Assembly: GCA_029863125.1 (NCBI GenBank)
Contig: JAOTWB010000010.1
Span: forward strand, 1-61,666
From: Gammaproteobacteria bacterium
GTDB lineage: Bacteria > Pseudomonadota > Gammaproteobacteria > Steroidobacterales > Woeseiaceae
Direction: 5' to 3'
DNA length: 61,666 nucleotides
Made by a program: the position numbers and the translations under genes. Each line of letters begins with the position of its first letter. Within the stretch, counting starts at the first letter, position 1. Below, piece by piece: positions 48,728 through 58,952 of the stretch. Under the pieces are notes generated by a model. That model saw only the letters and a list, made by a program, of their open reading frames with translations. It made no database searches and was not told the DNA's origin.

Positions 48728-49212
48728 CGCTGTTTTCTGGAGAGCGTCTCGAGCAGGCCTCGGGACGCGTCTTCAACCAGGTCCAGAACGCGCTCGAAAC
48801 CGGCTGCCCCGCCGTAGTACGGATCAGGCACTTCGCGCTGACCGCTGGATGAGAATTCGAGGAATAGCCTTACTTTGGAATGGTACTGGGCTGGCGACTC
48901 ATCTTTTAGGTGCGTGACGTTGTCTTCGTCCATCGCGATGATGTAGTCGAAGCGCTCGAAGTCCTCCTCGGTGACACGGCGCGCGCGTATATCGACCAGC
49001 GATATCCCCCTGCGCTCCGCGGCGGCGTGTGCGCGCCGATCCGGCGGGCTGCCGACGTGATACGCGTGCGTGCCCGCCGAGTCGACGACAATTCGCTCGC
49101 TCAATCCGGCCTTGGCCACGTGATGGCGAAATACGCCTTCGGCCGTTGGCGAGCGACATATGTTGCCCATGCAGACAAAGAGAACACTCGTTTTCTCCTT
49201 ACTTTCAGCCAT
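48724..49212 (-). CDS. Low-molecular-weight protein-tyrosine phosphatase
   Basis: A 162-residue LMW-PTP. The P-loop is [14 protein letters not shown] (CX5R plus S) and the general acid is in [19 protein letters not shown]. The domain is complete. Targets in bacteria include tyrosine kinases of exopolysaccharide synthesis, but none is nearby. Its start overlaps the stop of the isocitrate dehydrogenase gene by 8 bases, so the two may be co-transcribed. Confidence 0.93.
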   Translation of the reverse strand: MAESKEKTSVLFVCMGNICRSPTAEGVFRHHVAKAGLSERIVVDSAGTHAYHVGSPPDRRAHAAAERRGISLVDIRARRVTEEDFERFDYIIAMDEDNVTHLKDESPAQYHSKVRLFLEFSSSGQREVPDPYYGGAAGFERVLDLVEDASRGLLETLSRKQR

Positions 49213-51445
49213 TGGAGCCGATAGAAGACAGCACTTTGTTCAAGGTGGCACTGGGTCGCATCACGGCCTGCGTCTTCTCCGCGTCGGCCATGTAGTAGCC
49301 GCCAATGTCGACGCTTTTGCCCTGGACCGAGTTCAGCTCTTTGACAACCTTGTCTTCGTTGTCGGCCAAGGCCTTGGCCAGCGGCGCGAAGTGCGCCTGC
49401 AGTTCGGCATCGGTCGTTTGCTCCGCCAGCGCCTGCGCCCAGTACATCGCGAGATAGAAGTGACTGCCACGGTTATCGAGTTCCCCGGTACGGCGCGACG
49501 GTGACTTGCCTTCATCGAGCAGTCTGCCCGTTGCGGCATCGAGCGTCGTGGCGAGGACTCTGGCCTTCGCGTTGTCATTCTTGTGGGCCAGGTCTTCGAG
49601 CGACACCGCCAGCGCCAGGAATTCGCCGAGCGAGTCCCAGCGCAGGTGATTCTCCTCGATCAGCTGGTGCACGTGTTTGGGAGCGGAGCCGCCGGCGCCG
49701 GTTTCGAACAGGCTTCCACCGGCCATCAGCGGTACGATCGAGAGCATCTTGGCGCTCGTGCCAAGTTCCATGATCGGGAACAGGTCGGTGAGGTAGTCAC
49801 GCAGGATATTGCCGGTCGCCGAGATCGTGTCCTTGCCACGGATCACGCGCTCCAGCGTATAGCGCATCGCGCGTGTCTGCGACATGATCTGGATATCGAG
49901 TCCGCTGGTGTCGTGATCCTTGAGGTAGGTTTTTACCTTGTTGATCAGCTGCTTTTCGTGCGGACGATATTCGTCAAGCCAGAATACGACCGGCATGCCG
50001 GACAGGCGTGCACGGGTCACGGCCAGCTTGACCCAGTCGCGAATCGCGTCGTCCTTGACCTGGCACATGCGCCAGATGTCGCCCTCTTCCACGTGATGCT
50101 CAATCAGCACCTTGCCCGTGTCATCAATCGATTTCGCGACGCCATCCTCCGGGATTTCGAAGGTCTTGTCGTGCGAACCGTACTCCTCCGCCTTTTTCGC
50201 CATCAGGCCGACATTCGGCACCGTGCCCATCGTGGCCGGGTCAAAGGCGCCGTGAGTTTTGCAGAAGTTGATCATCTCCTGGTAGATGCGCGCGAACGTA
50301 CTCTCCGGCATGACCGCCTTGGTGTCTTTGAGGCGGCCGTCCGGTCCCCACATCTTGCCGCCGTTGCGGATCATGGCGGGCATCGAGGCATCGACGATGA
50401 CATCGCTGGGTACGTGAAAATTGGAGATGCCCTTGGCCGAATCCACCATCGCCACCTCGGGTCGGTGTGCATGACAGGCGTGCAGGTCATTGACGATCTC
50501 TTCCAGCTGCGTTCCCGGCAGCGCCGAAATCTTGTCATAGATGCTGGCCAGGCCATTGTTGACGTTGACGCCGAGTTTGTCGAACAGCTCGCCGTGCTTG
50601 GCAAAAGCGTCCTTGTAAAAAACCTTTACCGCATGGCCGAAGACGATCGGGTGCGACACTTTCATCATGGTCGCCTTGACGTGCAGTGAGAACATCACCC
50701 CTGTTTCATAAGCGTCCTGCATCTGTTCCTCATAGAACTCGCACAGCGCCTTCTTGCTCATGAACATGCTGTCGACGACTTCGTCTTTTTCCAGCTCGAT
50801 CTTTTCTTTGAGTACGATTGTCTTGCCGCTCTTGGTCTCCAGGATCATGGAGACGTTGCATGCCTTGTCCATGGTTATGGACTTCTCGCTGTCGTAGAAG
50901 TCGCCCTTGTGCATGTGCGAGACGTGGGTGCGCGAAGCCTGGCTCCATTTCTCCATCGAATGCGGGTGCTTCTGCGCGAAACGCTTGACGGCCGGCGGTG
51001 CGCGACGGTCCGAGTTGCCTTCACGAAGGACCGGGTTTACGGCGCTGCCGAGCACCTTGCCGTAGCGCTGCCTGATCAATTTTTCTTCATCGCTTTCCGG
51101 GTCGTCCGGGAAATTCGGGATCTTGTAGCCCTTCGACTGGAGCTCGGAAATGGCCGCCTTCAGCTGCGGTACCGAAGCGCTGATGTTGGGCAGCTTGATG
51201 ATGTTGGTGTCCGGGAACTGCGTCAGCCGGCCAAGTTCGGCGAGGTTGTCCGGGACCTTCTGCTCGTCGCCGAGGTAGTCCGGAAACTCTCCAAGAATTC
51301 GGGCGGCGACCGAGATATCGCTCGTGCTGATCTCGATATCGGCCGGCGCGGTGAAACCGCGAATGATCGGCAGCAGCGAGCACGTTGCAAGCATCGGTGC
51401 TTCATCGGTGAGCGTGTAAATGATCGTCGATTTCTTCTTACTCAA
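49205..51445 (-). CDS. icd: Monomeric NADP-dependent isocitrate dehydrogenase
   Basis: A 746-residue monomeric (type II) IDH. It starts [22 protein letters not shown] and has [70 protein letters not shown] and [17 protein letters not shown]. It converts isocitrate to 2-oxoglutarate with NADP. The dimeric Icd is absent from this window. The AT-rich 51515-51590 stretch upstream probably holds its promoter. Confidence 0.96.
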   Translation of the reverse strand: MSKKKSTIIYTLTDEAPMLATCSLLPIIRGFTAPADIEISTSDISVAARILGEFPDYLGDEQKVPDNLAELGRLTQFPDTNIIKLPNISASVPQLKAAISELQSKGYKIPNFPDDPESDEEKLIRQRYGKVLGSAVNPVLREGNSDRRAPPAVKRFAQKHPHSMEKWSQASRTHVSHMHKGDFYDSEKSITMDKACNVSMILETKSGKTIVLKEKIELEKDEVVDSMFMSKKALCEFYEEQMQDAYETGVMFSLHVKATMMKVSHPIVFGHAVKVFYKDAFAKHGELFDKLGVNVNNGLASIYDKISALPGTQLEEIVNDLHACHAHRPEVAMVDSAKGISNFHVPSDVIVDASMPAMIRNGGKMWGPDGRLKDTKAVMPESTFARIYQEMINFCKTHGAFDPATMGTVPNVGLMAKKAEEYGSHDKTFEIPEDGVAKSIDDTGKVLIEHHVEEGDIWRMCQVKDDAIRDWVKLAVTRARLSGMPVVFWLDEYRPHEKQLINKVKTYLKDHDTSGLDIQIMSQTRAMRYTLERVIRGKDTISATGNILRDYLTDLFPIMELGTSAKMLSIVPLMAGGSLFETGAGGSAPKHVHQLIEENHLRWDSLGEFLALAVSLEDLAHKNDNAKARVLATTLDAATGRLLDEGKSPSRRTGELDNRGSHFYLAMYWAQALAEQTTDAELQAHFAPLAKALADNEDKVVKELNSVQGKSVDIGGYYMADAEKTQAVMRPSATLNKVLSSIGSNG

Positions 51446-51582
51446 TGAGTTCGTCCTGGCAGGTTGTTTGGCGCCTGGATGTCCGGCAGCAACCGTTTCG
51501 AGAATGCTTCCTGGTAACCAGATTTAATTATTTTATTTCAATTAGTTATAGGACTTATTTAATGTACATTATTCACATAATC

Positions 51583-52719
51583 TCATGTCAGTGCGCCCGA
51601 TTCACGCAATTCCGCGATCTCGGCATCGCTGAATCCCGAATCTCGCAGCACGGCGTCCGTGTCAGCACCTTCGGCCCTCGGCCAGGCGGGCAACTGGCAT
51701 TCGCTGCGGCTGAATCTCGGCGCGGGCGCAGGCTGATCGACACCCGCGATTGTAACGTAAGTACCCCTGGCTTGGTTGTGCGGATGCGACGGCGCCTCCG
51801 TGAAATCCAGCACCGGCGCAAAACAGGCGTCGCTGCCCTCCAGGATCTCGCACCATTGCTGCCGACTTCGCTGTCTGAAAACCACGGCGAGCTGCTCTTT
51901 TAACGCCGGCCAATGTTCCGGGCCCGCCTGTCTGCCGAACAGGCCTTCATCGAGACCCGCTTTCTCGACCAGCAGCGCATAAAACTGCGGTTCCAGCGCT
52001 CCGATCGATACGAACTTGCCGTCCGCCGTCTCGTAGACACCGTAGTGGTATGCGGCGCCATCGAGCAGATTCGAGTAGCGTTTTTCGTTCCAGAATCCGA
52101 TGTCTTTCCAGCCATGAAAGACCGACATCAGGCTGGCCGATCCATCCGTGATCGCGGCGTCGATAACCTGCCCTTTTCCGGATTCCCGCGCCTCGAGCAG
52201 AGCGGCGAGAATGCCGATCACCAGGAACAGCCCGCCACCTGCATAGTCGCCGACGAGGTTCAATGGCGGCACCGGTCTCTCTTTGTCACCGATGGCGGCG
52301 AGTGCACCCGTGAGGGAGATATAGTTGATGTCGTGCCCGGCTGCATGGGCCAACGGACCGGACTGACCCCAACCCGTAAGGCGGCCGTAGACCAGCGCGG
52401 GATTGATCGCGTGGCATTGCTCGGGCCCGAAACCCAGGCGCTCGGCGACGCCGGGACGGAAACTCTCGAACAGGACATCTGCTTGTTCGACCAGCCTGAG
52501 CAGCGCTTTGCGGCCGGCCGGATTCTTGATATCGATCGCGATCGATCGCTTGCCGCGGGACGTCACGTCTTTTTTTGCAGGAACGGCTATACCGATGGTC
52601 TTCGACGACCGTTCGACGACGATGACATCGGCACCCATGTCGGCGAGCAACATCCCCGCATACGGACCCGGGCCGATGCCCTTCAATTCGATGATCTTGA
52701 TGCCTGCCAGTGGACCCAT
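51583..52719 (-). CDS. CaiB/BaiF family CoA-transferase (alpha-methylacyl-CoA racemase-like)
   Basis: A 378-residue family III CoA-transferase-fold protein from the ATG at 52719 (TGATG overlap with the TPMT gene). It begins GPLAGIKIIELKGIGPGPYAGMLLADMGADVI. The motifs GHDINYISLTGAL and LVGDYAGGGLFLVIG hold the His and Asp used by alpha-methylacyl-CoA racemases. It probably epimerises 2-methyl-branched acyl-CoAs, in line with the nearby acyl-CoA catabolic genes, but a CoA-transfer role cannot be excluded. Confidence 0.88.
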   Translation of the reverse strand: MGPLAGIKIIELKGIGPGPYAGMLLADMGADVIVVERSSKTIGIAVPAKKDVTSRGKRSIAIDIKNPAGRKALLRLVEQADVLFESFRPGVAERLGFGPEQCHAINPALVYGRLTGWGQSGPLAHAAGHDINYISLTGALAAIGDKERPVPPLNLVGDYAGGGLFLVIGILAALLEARESGKGQVIDAAITDGSASLMSVFHGWKDIGFWNEKRYSNLLDGAAYHYGVYETADGKFVSIGALEPQFYALLVEKAGLDEGLFGRQAGPEHWPALKEQLAVVFRQRSRQQWCEILEGSDACFAPVLDFTEAPSHPHNQARGTYVTIAGVDQPAPAPRFSRSECQLPAWPRAEGADTDAVLRDSGFSDAEIAELRESGALT

Positions 52720-53342
52720 CAGGGGTACCGCCACACGACTTCGATCATCTCCTCGAGACCGGCCTCGCGGAACTTGGGCGGACCATTCACGATGTCGTCG
52801 TACGCCGCGACACGCTCGAGGTCGGGCCAGTAAGAATGGATTTCGCCGGCCGGCACCGAAAACGGCGGCCCGGTCGCGACCGACTCGTCGTACTCGAGGC
52901 TGATGATCAACTTTGCAGCATCGGGAGCCAGCAACGACCGTGTGTGCTCGACGTATTTCCCGCGCAAATTCGCCGGCATCGCAACGAGCGCGCCGCGATC
53001 ATAATAAGCATCAAACGGGCCTTCGGAAAAATCGAAATAGTCGCCGCAATAGATGGTGATTGGATGGTCTGTCGCGACATAGGCAGTCAGTGCACCTTCA
53101 ACAGTCGAATAAGCGATGTCGTTTTCATCAAATAGCGCTCTGACAGCAAGCTCCGACAGCTCGACGCCGACAACCTCGTTATCCCGCCGCGCCAGCCAGA
53201 TCAGATCCCGGGTCTTGCCGCAAAGCGGCACGAGCACACGCTTTCCCGACACGGCCCAGTATTTCTGCAGGCTCGCGTTTCCCTCTGGCTCGTGCCAGCC
53301 GATCCTGCCTTCCTGCCAGCGCTCCAGCCAATTCTCGTTCAT
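52719..53342 (-). CDS. tpm: Thiopurine S-methyltransferase family protein
   Basis: A 207-residue TPMT. It begins WLERWQEGRIGWHEPEGNASLQKYW and has the SAM motif VLVPLCGKTRDLIWLARRDNEVVGVELSELAV, then YCGDYFDFSEGPFDAYYDRGALVAMPANLR. Bacterial members methylate sulfur, selenium and tellurium compounds. It is coupled by a one-base overlap to the CaiB-type gene downstream and is 15 bases from the sirtuin gene. Confidence 0.93.
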   Translation of the reverse strand: MNENWLERWQEGRIGWHEPEGNASLQKYWAVSGKRVLVPLCGKTRDLIWLARRDNEVVGVELSELAVRALFDENDIAYSTVEGALTAYVATDHPITIYCGDYFDFSEGPFDAYYDRGALVAMPANLRGKYVEHTRSLLAPDAAKLIISLEYDESVATGPPFSVPAGEIHSYWPDLERVAAYDDIVNGPPKFREAGLEEMIEVVWRYP

Positions 53343-53357
53343 AGTTCCTTTATCCGC

Positions 53358-54185
53358 TCATGATGCCAGCAGCGCGGCGGCAGCAGCCAGAGTATCACCG
53401 CAGTCCGCCTCGACCTTGAGTGCGGCGATATCATCGGCGCGCGTCCGCCCGTTGTTGATGATGGCGATGATTTTTTTCTGCTCTCGCGCCTGCCGCGCGA
53501 ATCGAAACCCCGAGAACAGCATCAGTGATGAGCCGACGATGAGCAATGCATCCGCCCGGTCAATCGCGGCGGACGCGTTCCGAACGCGCTCGTTCGGCAC
53601 GGTTTCGCCAAACATCACAACGTCGGGTTTTACGATGCCGTCACACTTCCTGCAGGCCGGTACGCAAAAGGCGTCGTGGCTTTCGTTAGCAAGCTCGGCA
53701 TCACCATCGGGCCTGTAGCGGAAAACGCGCGCATGCCAGTCCGGGTTCGCGGCTTTGAGCATCTCCTGGTAGTCCGAACGCGTTTGCGTGGCATCGCAGG
53801 CGAGGCAGCGTACGGTGCCGAGATCGCCGTGTAGATCGATAACGCGCCGGCTGCCCGCAGCGCTGTGCAGGCGGTCCACGTTTTGTGTAATCAGTGTATC
53901 GACTTTGCCGGCCTCCTCCAGGCCGGCCAGCGCGTAATGCGCGGCGTTCGGGCGCGCTGCGGAGACGCATTGCCACCCGACATAACTCCGCGCCCAGTAA
54001 CGTTTTCGAAACCGGGCATGCTTAACAAAATCCTGATACTGGATGGGTTGGGCATGCTTCCAGTTGCCGTCTCGATCACGGTAATCGGGAATGCCAGACC
54101 CCGTGCTGACGCCTGCGCCGCTGACGACGGCGATCGATTCATTTTCGGCCAGGAAACCGGCCAGTGCCATGCCCGGGGAATTCAT
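53358..54185 (-). CDS. Sir2-type NAD-dependent protein deacylase
   Basis: A 275-residue sirtuin from the ATG at 54185; the longer frame opens at TTG. The NAD motifs are VVSGAGVSTGSGIPDYRD and TQNVDRLH, the catalytic His lies in DLHGDLGTVRC, and the zinc cysteines are RCLAC and CRKC. The form resembles class II (SIRT4-like) enzymes. It removes acyl groups from lysines. The zinc site and the active site look complete. Confidence 0.93.
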   Translation of the reverse strand: MNSPGMALAGFLAENESIAVVSGAGVSTGSGIPDYRDRDGNWKHAQPIQYQDFVKHARFRKRYWARSYVGWQCVSAARPNAAHYALAGLEEAGKVDTLITQNVDRLHSAAGSRRVIDLHGDLGTVRCLACDATQTRSDYQEMLKAANPDWHARVFRYRPDGDAELANESHDAFCVPACRKCDGIVKPDVVMFGETVPNERVRNASAAIDRADALLIVGSSLMLFSGFRFARQAREQKKIIAIINNGRTRADDIAALKVEADCGDTLAAAAALLAS

Positions 54186-54317
54186 TCCGGCATTGCAGCA
54201 TTGCCGCCGGACGGACGTCAAACCCGCCGCACCCTGTGGCGAGTATGCGACATCAAGAAATCGAACGGGCTCAACTTGTTATGTCGCCTTTTGGAGCCCG
54301 GATTGCAGGTTGCCAAC

Positions 54318-54331
54318 GCCACTAAAGTGGC
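54318..54331. promoter_or_regulatory. Dyad in front of the TonB-dependent receptor gene
   Basis: GCCACT-AA-AGTGGC is a perfect 6-2-6 inverted repeat, 9 bases ahead of a TACAAT -10 candidate (54341-54346) and in the place of the -35. It may be an operator. A GGGGAG ribosome site precedes the ATG at 54386. Confidence 0.42.
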
Positions 54332-54385
54332 ATAGGCTGATACAATCTGAGGTTAGATTCTTGATACTTACGTAGGGGAGCAAAG

Positions 54386-56977
54386 ATGTCACACACGACC
54401 TTATGCCGGGGTATTCTCGGGCTCGTCGCGGCTACGCTCGTTACGCCAGTCGTCGCGCAAGATGACGTAGGGGTGCTCGAAGAAATCGTCGTTACGTCGA
54501 CCAAACGCCAGTCCACGCTGCAGGAAATCCCGGTTGCCGTATCGGTAGTGCAGGTTGAAGATATTCAGCAGTCGCAAATCTCGGATATCAAGGACCTTCA
54601 ATCCCTGGTGCCTTCCTTGCGCGTTACACAGCTGCAGTCGTCGGGAAATACGAACTTCCTGATTCGCGGCTTCGGTAACGGCGCCAACAATGCCGGTATC
54701 GAGCCATCGGTCGGCGTTTTCGTCGACGGTGTTTATCGCTCGCGAACCTCGGCCGCGCTCGGCGACCTCCCTAACCTCGAGCGCATCGAAGTCTTGCGCG
54801 GTCCGCAAAGCACGCTGTTCGGCAAGAACGCGTCTGCCGGGGTCATCAGTATTGTTACAGCCAAGCCCGATCTCGATCAGGTCAGTGGCTCCGCTTCCTT
54901 GACCGTCGGCGACTACAGCCAGTTTATCGTCAAAGGTGATATTACGGGGCCGCTTTCCGACACCGTCGGCTTCAGCCTCTCCGGTAGCTACAACAGCCGA
55001 GACGGCTACTATGACAATCTCGCCGGCGGCGATGCCCTGGGTGAATTGAATCGCTACAGCGCGCGCGGCCAGCTGTTGTTCGCGCCGTCAGACGCCCTTG
55101 AAGTGCGCGTAATCGCCGACTTCGACAGTCTCGACGAGGCCTGCTGCGGTGTTGCCAACCTGTTGAACGGCCCTACGGGCGCAATCGTGGTTGGAATCGG
55201 CGGTAATCTCGTGCCCGAATCGCCATTCGCTTACCAGGGCTATTACGATTTCACGCCGGTCAACCAGTTCGACACGGGGGGCGTGTCGGTTCAGTTCGAC
55301 TACGACCTCAACGACTCAGTAAGCCTGACGTCGATCACGGCGCTCCGTAACCTGGATCGCTTCGACAACGTTGACGTCGATTTTACGAGTGCGCCGTTGC
55401 TCGATGCTGCGGCCGGCAATCTGACCGATGTGAACATCGACACGCTGACCCAGGAGTTTCGCCTGACCGGATCAACGGATCGCATGGATTGGCTGCTGGG
55501 TGCGTTCTTCTTCGATGAGGAGGTTGAGCAGAACACCGCTATCCGCTTTGGGCCGCTTTTTCGAACTTACGCCGACATACTGACATCCAATCCGGCATTC
55601 GGCGGGTCCGGGCTTACGTTGATTGAGAACCTTGGCACACTTGGCGTACTTCCGTCAGTTCCTGCCAACGCCAATTTTTTCGCCAATGGACAAGGCAACA
55701 CTGAAAGTGCGGGCCTTGACAACCAGGCGCTGTCGATCTTTGGCCAGATCGACATCGAACTGGGAGATCGCGCCACCTTAACACTCGGCGCGAACTACAC
55801 CGAGGATGAAAAGGAAGCTTTTGTCAACGTCATTGGGGACGAGATTTTCTCGAGCCTCGATCTGACGGAGGTTGGCTACGAATTCGTATTCCTCAACCTG
55901 ACCGGATTGCCAGCCATTCCGGCCGTTCTTCCAGGCTTCCCGGTGGAAGATGCGACCGCAAGATTCCTGAGTACAGTACCTTGTACGCCCGCTACAGGCG
56001 CAGCCTGCAATCCGTTTCTCGGCTTCGTGCCATTTCAGTTTCTGCCACAGTTTGTCGACATTCCCAATGTGGTGGAAAATGGTAGATCCAAAGATGATGA
56101 CACGACCTGGACTATACGACTCGCTTTCGATGTGTCGGACAACGTCAATATGTACCTCGGCGCCGGGACGGGCTTCAAGGCCACATCCTGGAACCTGTCG
56201 CGTGACTCCGTGCCTTTCCCGTCCGACGCTTCCGCCGTCGTCGCAGCCGGCCTGACCGAGAGCCCTTTCGTCCCCGGAACGCAGTTTTTCCTTAAGCAGC
56301 CGGGCACTCGTTCTGCAGCACCTGAAGAAGCGACGGTCTATGAGATCGGTTTGAAGGCCAGCTGGGATACCGTTTCCATGAACCTTGCGATCTTCGATCA
56401 GGAAATCGAGAACTTCCAGTTGAACATTTTCACGGGCGCGGCTTTCTCATTGTTGAACGCCGGTACACAGTCTACGACCGGCGCCGAAATCGACATTCGC
56501 TGGCTACCGACGGATAACTTCCAGGGCACGCTTGCGGCAACGATCATGGATCCCAAATACGATTCGTTCGAAGTCGCCGCTGTACCACGGACACTGAGTA
56601 ATCCGTCTGGAGTTGGGTCCCTGACCGGCGCTACGCCAGCAGGCATTCATGAACTCAGCCTGACGGCGTCCGGACGCTTCAACTTCACGATGGGCAATGC
56701 CGACGGATTTGTGCGCGCCGAATACATCTACGAAGACAAGATCCAGGTTGTCGACAACATACCGGCGAGTATCGCGTCGCGAGAAGTCAATACGGTCAAC
56801 GCGAGTATTGGTCTTGCCTGGGAAAATGGCTTCGAAGCGATGCTTTGGGGCCGTAACATCACCGACGACGAGTATTTGCTCAGCGCATTTCCGTCGGTGG
56901 CGCAGCCCGGCAGCGTCTCCGGCTACCCGAACCAGCCCCGCACCTACGGCCTGACGGTACGCAAGTACTTCGACTGA
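54386..56977 (+). CDS. TonB-dependent outer-membrane receptor
   Basis: An 863-residue receptor with a signal peptide (ILGLVAATLVTPVVAQ) and a TonB-box region (LEEIVVTSTKR). The plug domain holds QSTLQEIPVAVSVVQ, FLIRGFGNG and LPNLERIEVLRGPQSTLFGKNASAG. The 22-strand barrel follows and ends TYGLTVRKYFD. The closest style is the CirA/FyuA-like family expanded in marine and sphingomonad-type bacteria that take up complex organics, not siderophores alone. The ligand is unknown. The adjacent acyl-CoA genes suggest a lipid or terpenoid. Confidence 0.93.
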   Translation: MSHTTLCRGILGLVAATLVTPVVAQDDVGVLEEIVVTSTKRQSTLQEIPVAVSVVQVEDIQQSQISDIKDLQSLVPSLRVTQLQSSGNTNFLIRGFGNGANNAGIEPSVGVFVDGVYRSRTSAALGDLPNLERIEVLRGPQSTLFGKNASAGVISIVTAKPDLDQVSGSASLTVGDYSQFIVKGDITGPLSDTVGFSLSGSYNSRDGYYDNLAGGDALGELNRYSARGQLLFAPSDALEVRVIADFDSLDEACCGVANLLNGPTGAIVVGIGGNLVPESPFAYQGYYDFTPVNQFDTGGVSVQFDYDLNDSVSLTSITALRNLDRFDNVDVDFTSAPLLDAAAGNLTDVNIDTLTQEFRLTGSTDRMDWLLGAFFFDEEVEQNTAIRFGPLFRTYADILTSNPAFGGSGLTLIENLGTLGVLPSVPANANFFANGQGNTESAGLDNQALSIFGQIDIELGDRATLTLGANYTEDEKEAFVNVIGDEIFSSLDLTEVGYEFVFLNLTGLPAIPAVLPGFPVEDATARFLSTVPCTPATGAACNPFLGFVPFQFLPQFVDIPNVVENGRSKDDDTTWTIRLAFDVSDNVNMYLGAGTGFKATSWNLSRDSVPFPSDASAVVAAGLTESPFVPGTQFFLKQPGTRSAAPEEATVYEIGLKASWDTVSMNLAIFDQEIENFQLNIFTGAAFSLLNAGTQSTTGAEIDIRWLPTDNFQGTLAATIMDPKYDSFEVAAVPRTLSNPSGVGSLTGATPAGIHELSLTASGRFNFTMGNADGFVRAEYIYEDKIQVVDNIPASIASREVNTVNASIGLAWENGFEAMLWGRNITDDEYLLSAFPSVAQPGSVSGYPNQPRTYGLTVRKYFD

Positions 56978-56994
56978 CCGTTCTTTTTTAGCGG

Positions 56995-58104
56995 TTACAC
57001 CCGAGCGGGCCCCTTTCGGGGCCCGTTCTCAATTCGTGGTTCGACCGTTTCATCGAGAATACCGAACGGCCCGGTGTCCAGGCTCATGCCAATCATCCAC
57101 GCGCGGTCGATTTCTTCGCGGGTCGCCACACCGTTGGCAGCCAGCACTTGCGCGCTGTCGAGGAGTGCCCTCGTCAACGCATCATGGGCAATGGAGACGT
57201 TCGCATTTTCCTGCACGAATCCCGGCTGTCCGTAGGCCGGTTTCGGATAGCTGTAAAAACCTTTCCCGGTCTTCATGCCCAGTTCACCTTTTTGCAGGTA
57301 GGGATTGAGGAGAGAAAGAACCTTCGGTTTCAGTGCTTCCGACGCGGCGTCCGGTTGTCTGTGCTGCCAGCTGTCATAAATAAGATTCAGCCCGAACAAA
57401 TCCATCATCCCGAACGGCCCCATCGGCGCCCTGCGATGGAGCATCCAGGCTCGATCGACATCTTCCTTGCTGACTCCGCCTTCGATCGCGAGCATCATCG
57501 CTGTAGCGAGCACGGGACCGATCATCGCGTTCAACACGTAACCGCGGCTTTCCTTTTTCAAAACCAGCGGTACGCTGCCCGTGCTCAAGACATATCGTTT
57601 GAGAATGTCGATGGTTGCCGCGCTCGTGCGTGGACCACCGACAATATCGACCAGCGGCGAGCCGAGATGAGAATGCAGGGCCGCAAATCGATCGCCACGA
57701 TCCACGGCGTCTTCGATTTCTGAGACGAGTAACGCCGATGTGTTGGTCGTAACAATCGTTTTTGCAGGACACAGTTCGTCGAGCTGCTTGTGTATTTTTC
57801 GTTTCAACGCCAGGTCTTCGAAAACCGATTCGCTTACGAGGTCCGCGTTCGCCGTGGCTGCGGCAAGATCGTCAGTACAACTGATCCGTGCCAGGCCGGC
57901 CGCAACGTCTGCCTCGGTGCAATAGCCCGAGCCCACCAGAAAAGCAGCCATTTCCTTCTGCGTATCGGGGACCCGGCCGAGGCTCTCCTGGTTCACGTCA
58001 AATATGACGGCGTCATAACCCGAGATTGCCGCAACCAGCGAATTGGCGCAGCCCATGGAGCCGGCACCGACGAAGCCAACCGTCCGGATTTCCTTAATGG
58101 TCAT
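56995..58104 (-). CDS. 3-hydroxyacyl-CoA dehydrogenase
   Basis: A 369-residue 3-HAD. The NAD motif is VGFVGAGSMGCANSLVAA (GxGxxG), then SVFEDLALKRKI and TTNTSALLVSEI, and the catalytic His is in LHSHLGSPLVDIVGG. The C-terminal domain is doubled (AIEGGVSKEDVDRAWMLHRRAPMGPFGMMDLFGL, then GVATREEIDRAWMIGMSLDTGPFGILDE). It oxidises 3-hydroxyacyl-CoA to the 3-keto form. Most proteins have HFFNP where this has HSHLGSP. It is convergent with the receptor gene. Confidence 0.88.
   Translation of the reverse strand: MTIKEIRTVGFVGAGSMGCANSLVAAISGYDAVIFDVNQESLGRVPDTQKEMAAFLVGSGYCTEADVAAGLARISCTDDLAAATANADLVSESVFEDLALKRKIHKQLDELCPAKTIVTTNTSALLVSEIEDAVDRGDRFAALHSHLGSPLVDIVGGPRTSAATIDILKRYVLSTGSVPLVLKKESRGYVLNAMIGPVLATAMMLAIEGGVSKEDVDRAWMLHRRAPMGPFGMMDLFGLNLIYDSWQHRQPDAASEALKPKVLSLLNPYLQKGELGMKTGKGFYSYPKPAYGQPGFVQENANVSIAHDALTRALLDSAQVLAANGVATREEIDRAWMIGMSLDTGPFGILDETVEPRIENGPRKGPARV
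57006..57025 (+). terminator. GC-rich hairpin after the TonB-dependent receptor
   Basis: CGGGCCCC and GGGGCCCG form a perfect 8-bp stem with a TTTC loop. The tail (TTCTC) has few T residues, so termination may be weak. It lies within the 3' coding end of the convergent dehydrogenase gene. Confidence 0.5.
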
Positions 58105-58123
58105 ATCGATTCGCGGCCAGACA

Positions 58124-58933
58124 TCATCGCAGCGCGCGCGACCAGCGATCCGGAAGAAACAGGTTGCTGCTGCCTTTCGTCACGATTGCCGGCCGATATT
58201 CGAGAATTGGAAGATTTGCCAACGCGTTAACAATGTGAAACTGCGTCGGATTCTGCTCCCAGGTCAGGTGGTTCCAGTCGATCTGGCCATCGCCAACGAA
58301 TGCTTCCGTGATGACATTTTCCGAAGGAAACGTGGTCGGCTCGCTGATGGCTGCGCCGAAGCCGCCAACGGCGGGCAGGTAACGCCAACCCATCGGGTTG
58401 TCCTTGCCAGCCCGTGCCTTTTGAGCCGCAGCAATTTCCTCAATCGTCGGTGGCGTGAGATCGCCGATCGACATATCGAGGATCCTGTTCTCAAAATGGC
58501 TTGCGGTGCAGTGCCATTTGCCGTCGACGACGCTGTGATCCGGTATGTCGGCAAATATCTTGGGGATGCCCGTCAGCTCCCTGCCCGTCAGGATCGGGTC
58601 TGCAAGGTTTTCCCACACGACCAGCGCGTAGGAGCCTTCCAGCTGGTCTTCCTCGCCGTTGAACCTGGCTGCCGCATTGACGCTGATCAGGTTGTAGCCG
58701 TGCCCGGCCAGCCAGTCGATCTTCTTGCTGCAGGCATAAGTGACCGTGATCAAGGCCTCGTTCGCAATCGCGAATGGATCCGGGAGGTAGGCCGCCAGCT
58801 CGTCTTTATCCGTCAGATAGGACACGTTCATCGTCGTCACGTCGTGATACCAGCCCGAGGGGCCACCCTCGATCCTTGGGGAACCAAAGTGCGCGGGCAT
58901 CAGGTACCTGCCTTGTGGATCAAACTTGAACAC
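58124..58933 (-). CDS. Acetoacetate decarboxylase family protein
   Basis: A 269-residue ADC-fold protein (PF06314). The segment GRELTGIPKIFADI (118-131) corresponds to the active-site strand of acetoacetate decarboxylase, with K125 in place of the Schiff-base lysine. The next residue, normally a second lysine that lowers its pKa, is isoleucine here. That suggests a reaction other than plain decarboxylation, as in other ADC-like enzymes. It begins MFKFDPQGRYLMPAHFG and is 19 bases from the dehydrogenase. It probably belongs to the same operon. Confidence 0.78.
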   Translation of the reverse strand: MFKFDPQGRYLMPAHFGSPRIEGGPSGWYHDVTTMNVSYLTDKDELAAYLPDPFAIANEALITVTYACSKKIDWLAGHGYNLISVNAAARFNGEEDQLEGSYALVVWENLADPILTGRELTGIPKIFADIPDHSVVDGKWHCTASHFENRILDMSIGDLTPPTIEEIAAAQKARAGKDNPMGWRYLPAVGGFGAAISEPTTFPSENVITEAFVGDGQIDWNHLTWEQNPTQFHIVNALANLPILEYRPAIVTKGSSNLFLPDRWSRALR

Positions 58934-58952
58934 TGGGAACTCTCTCCTGACC

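Noticed and set aside
49583..50689. Plus-strand frame of 368 codons inside icd
   Set aside because: It is antisense to a complete monomeric isocitrate dehydrogenase and shows no domain pattern.
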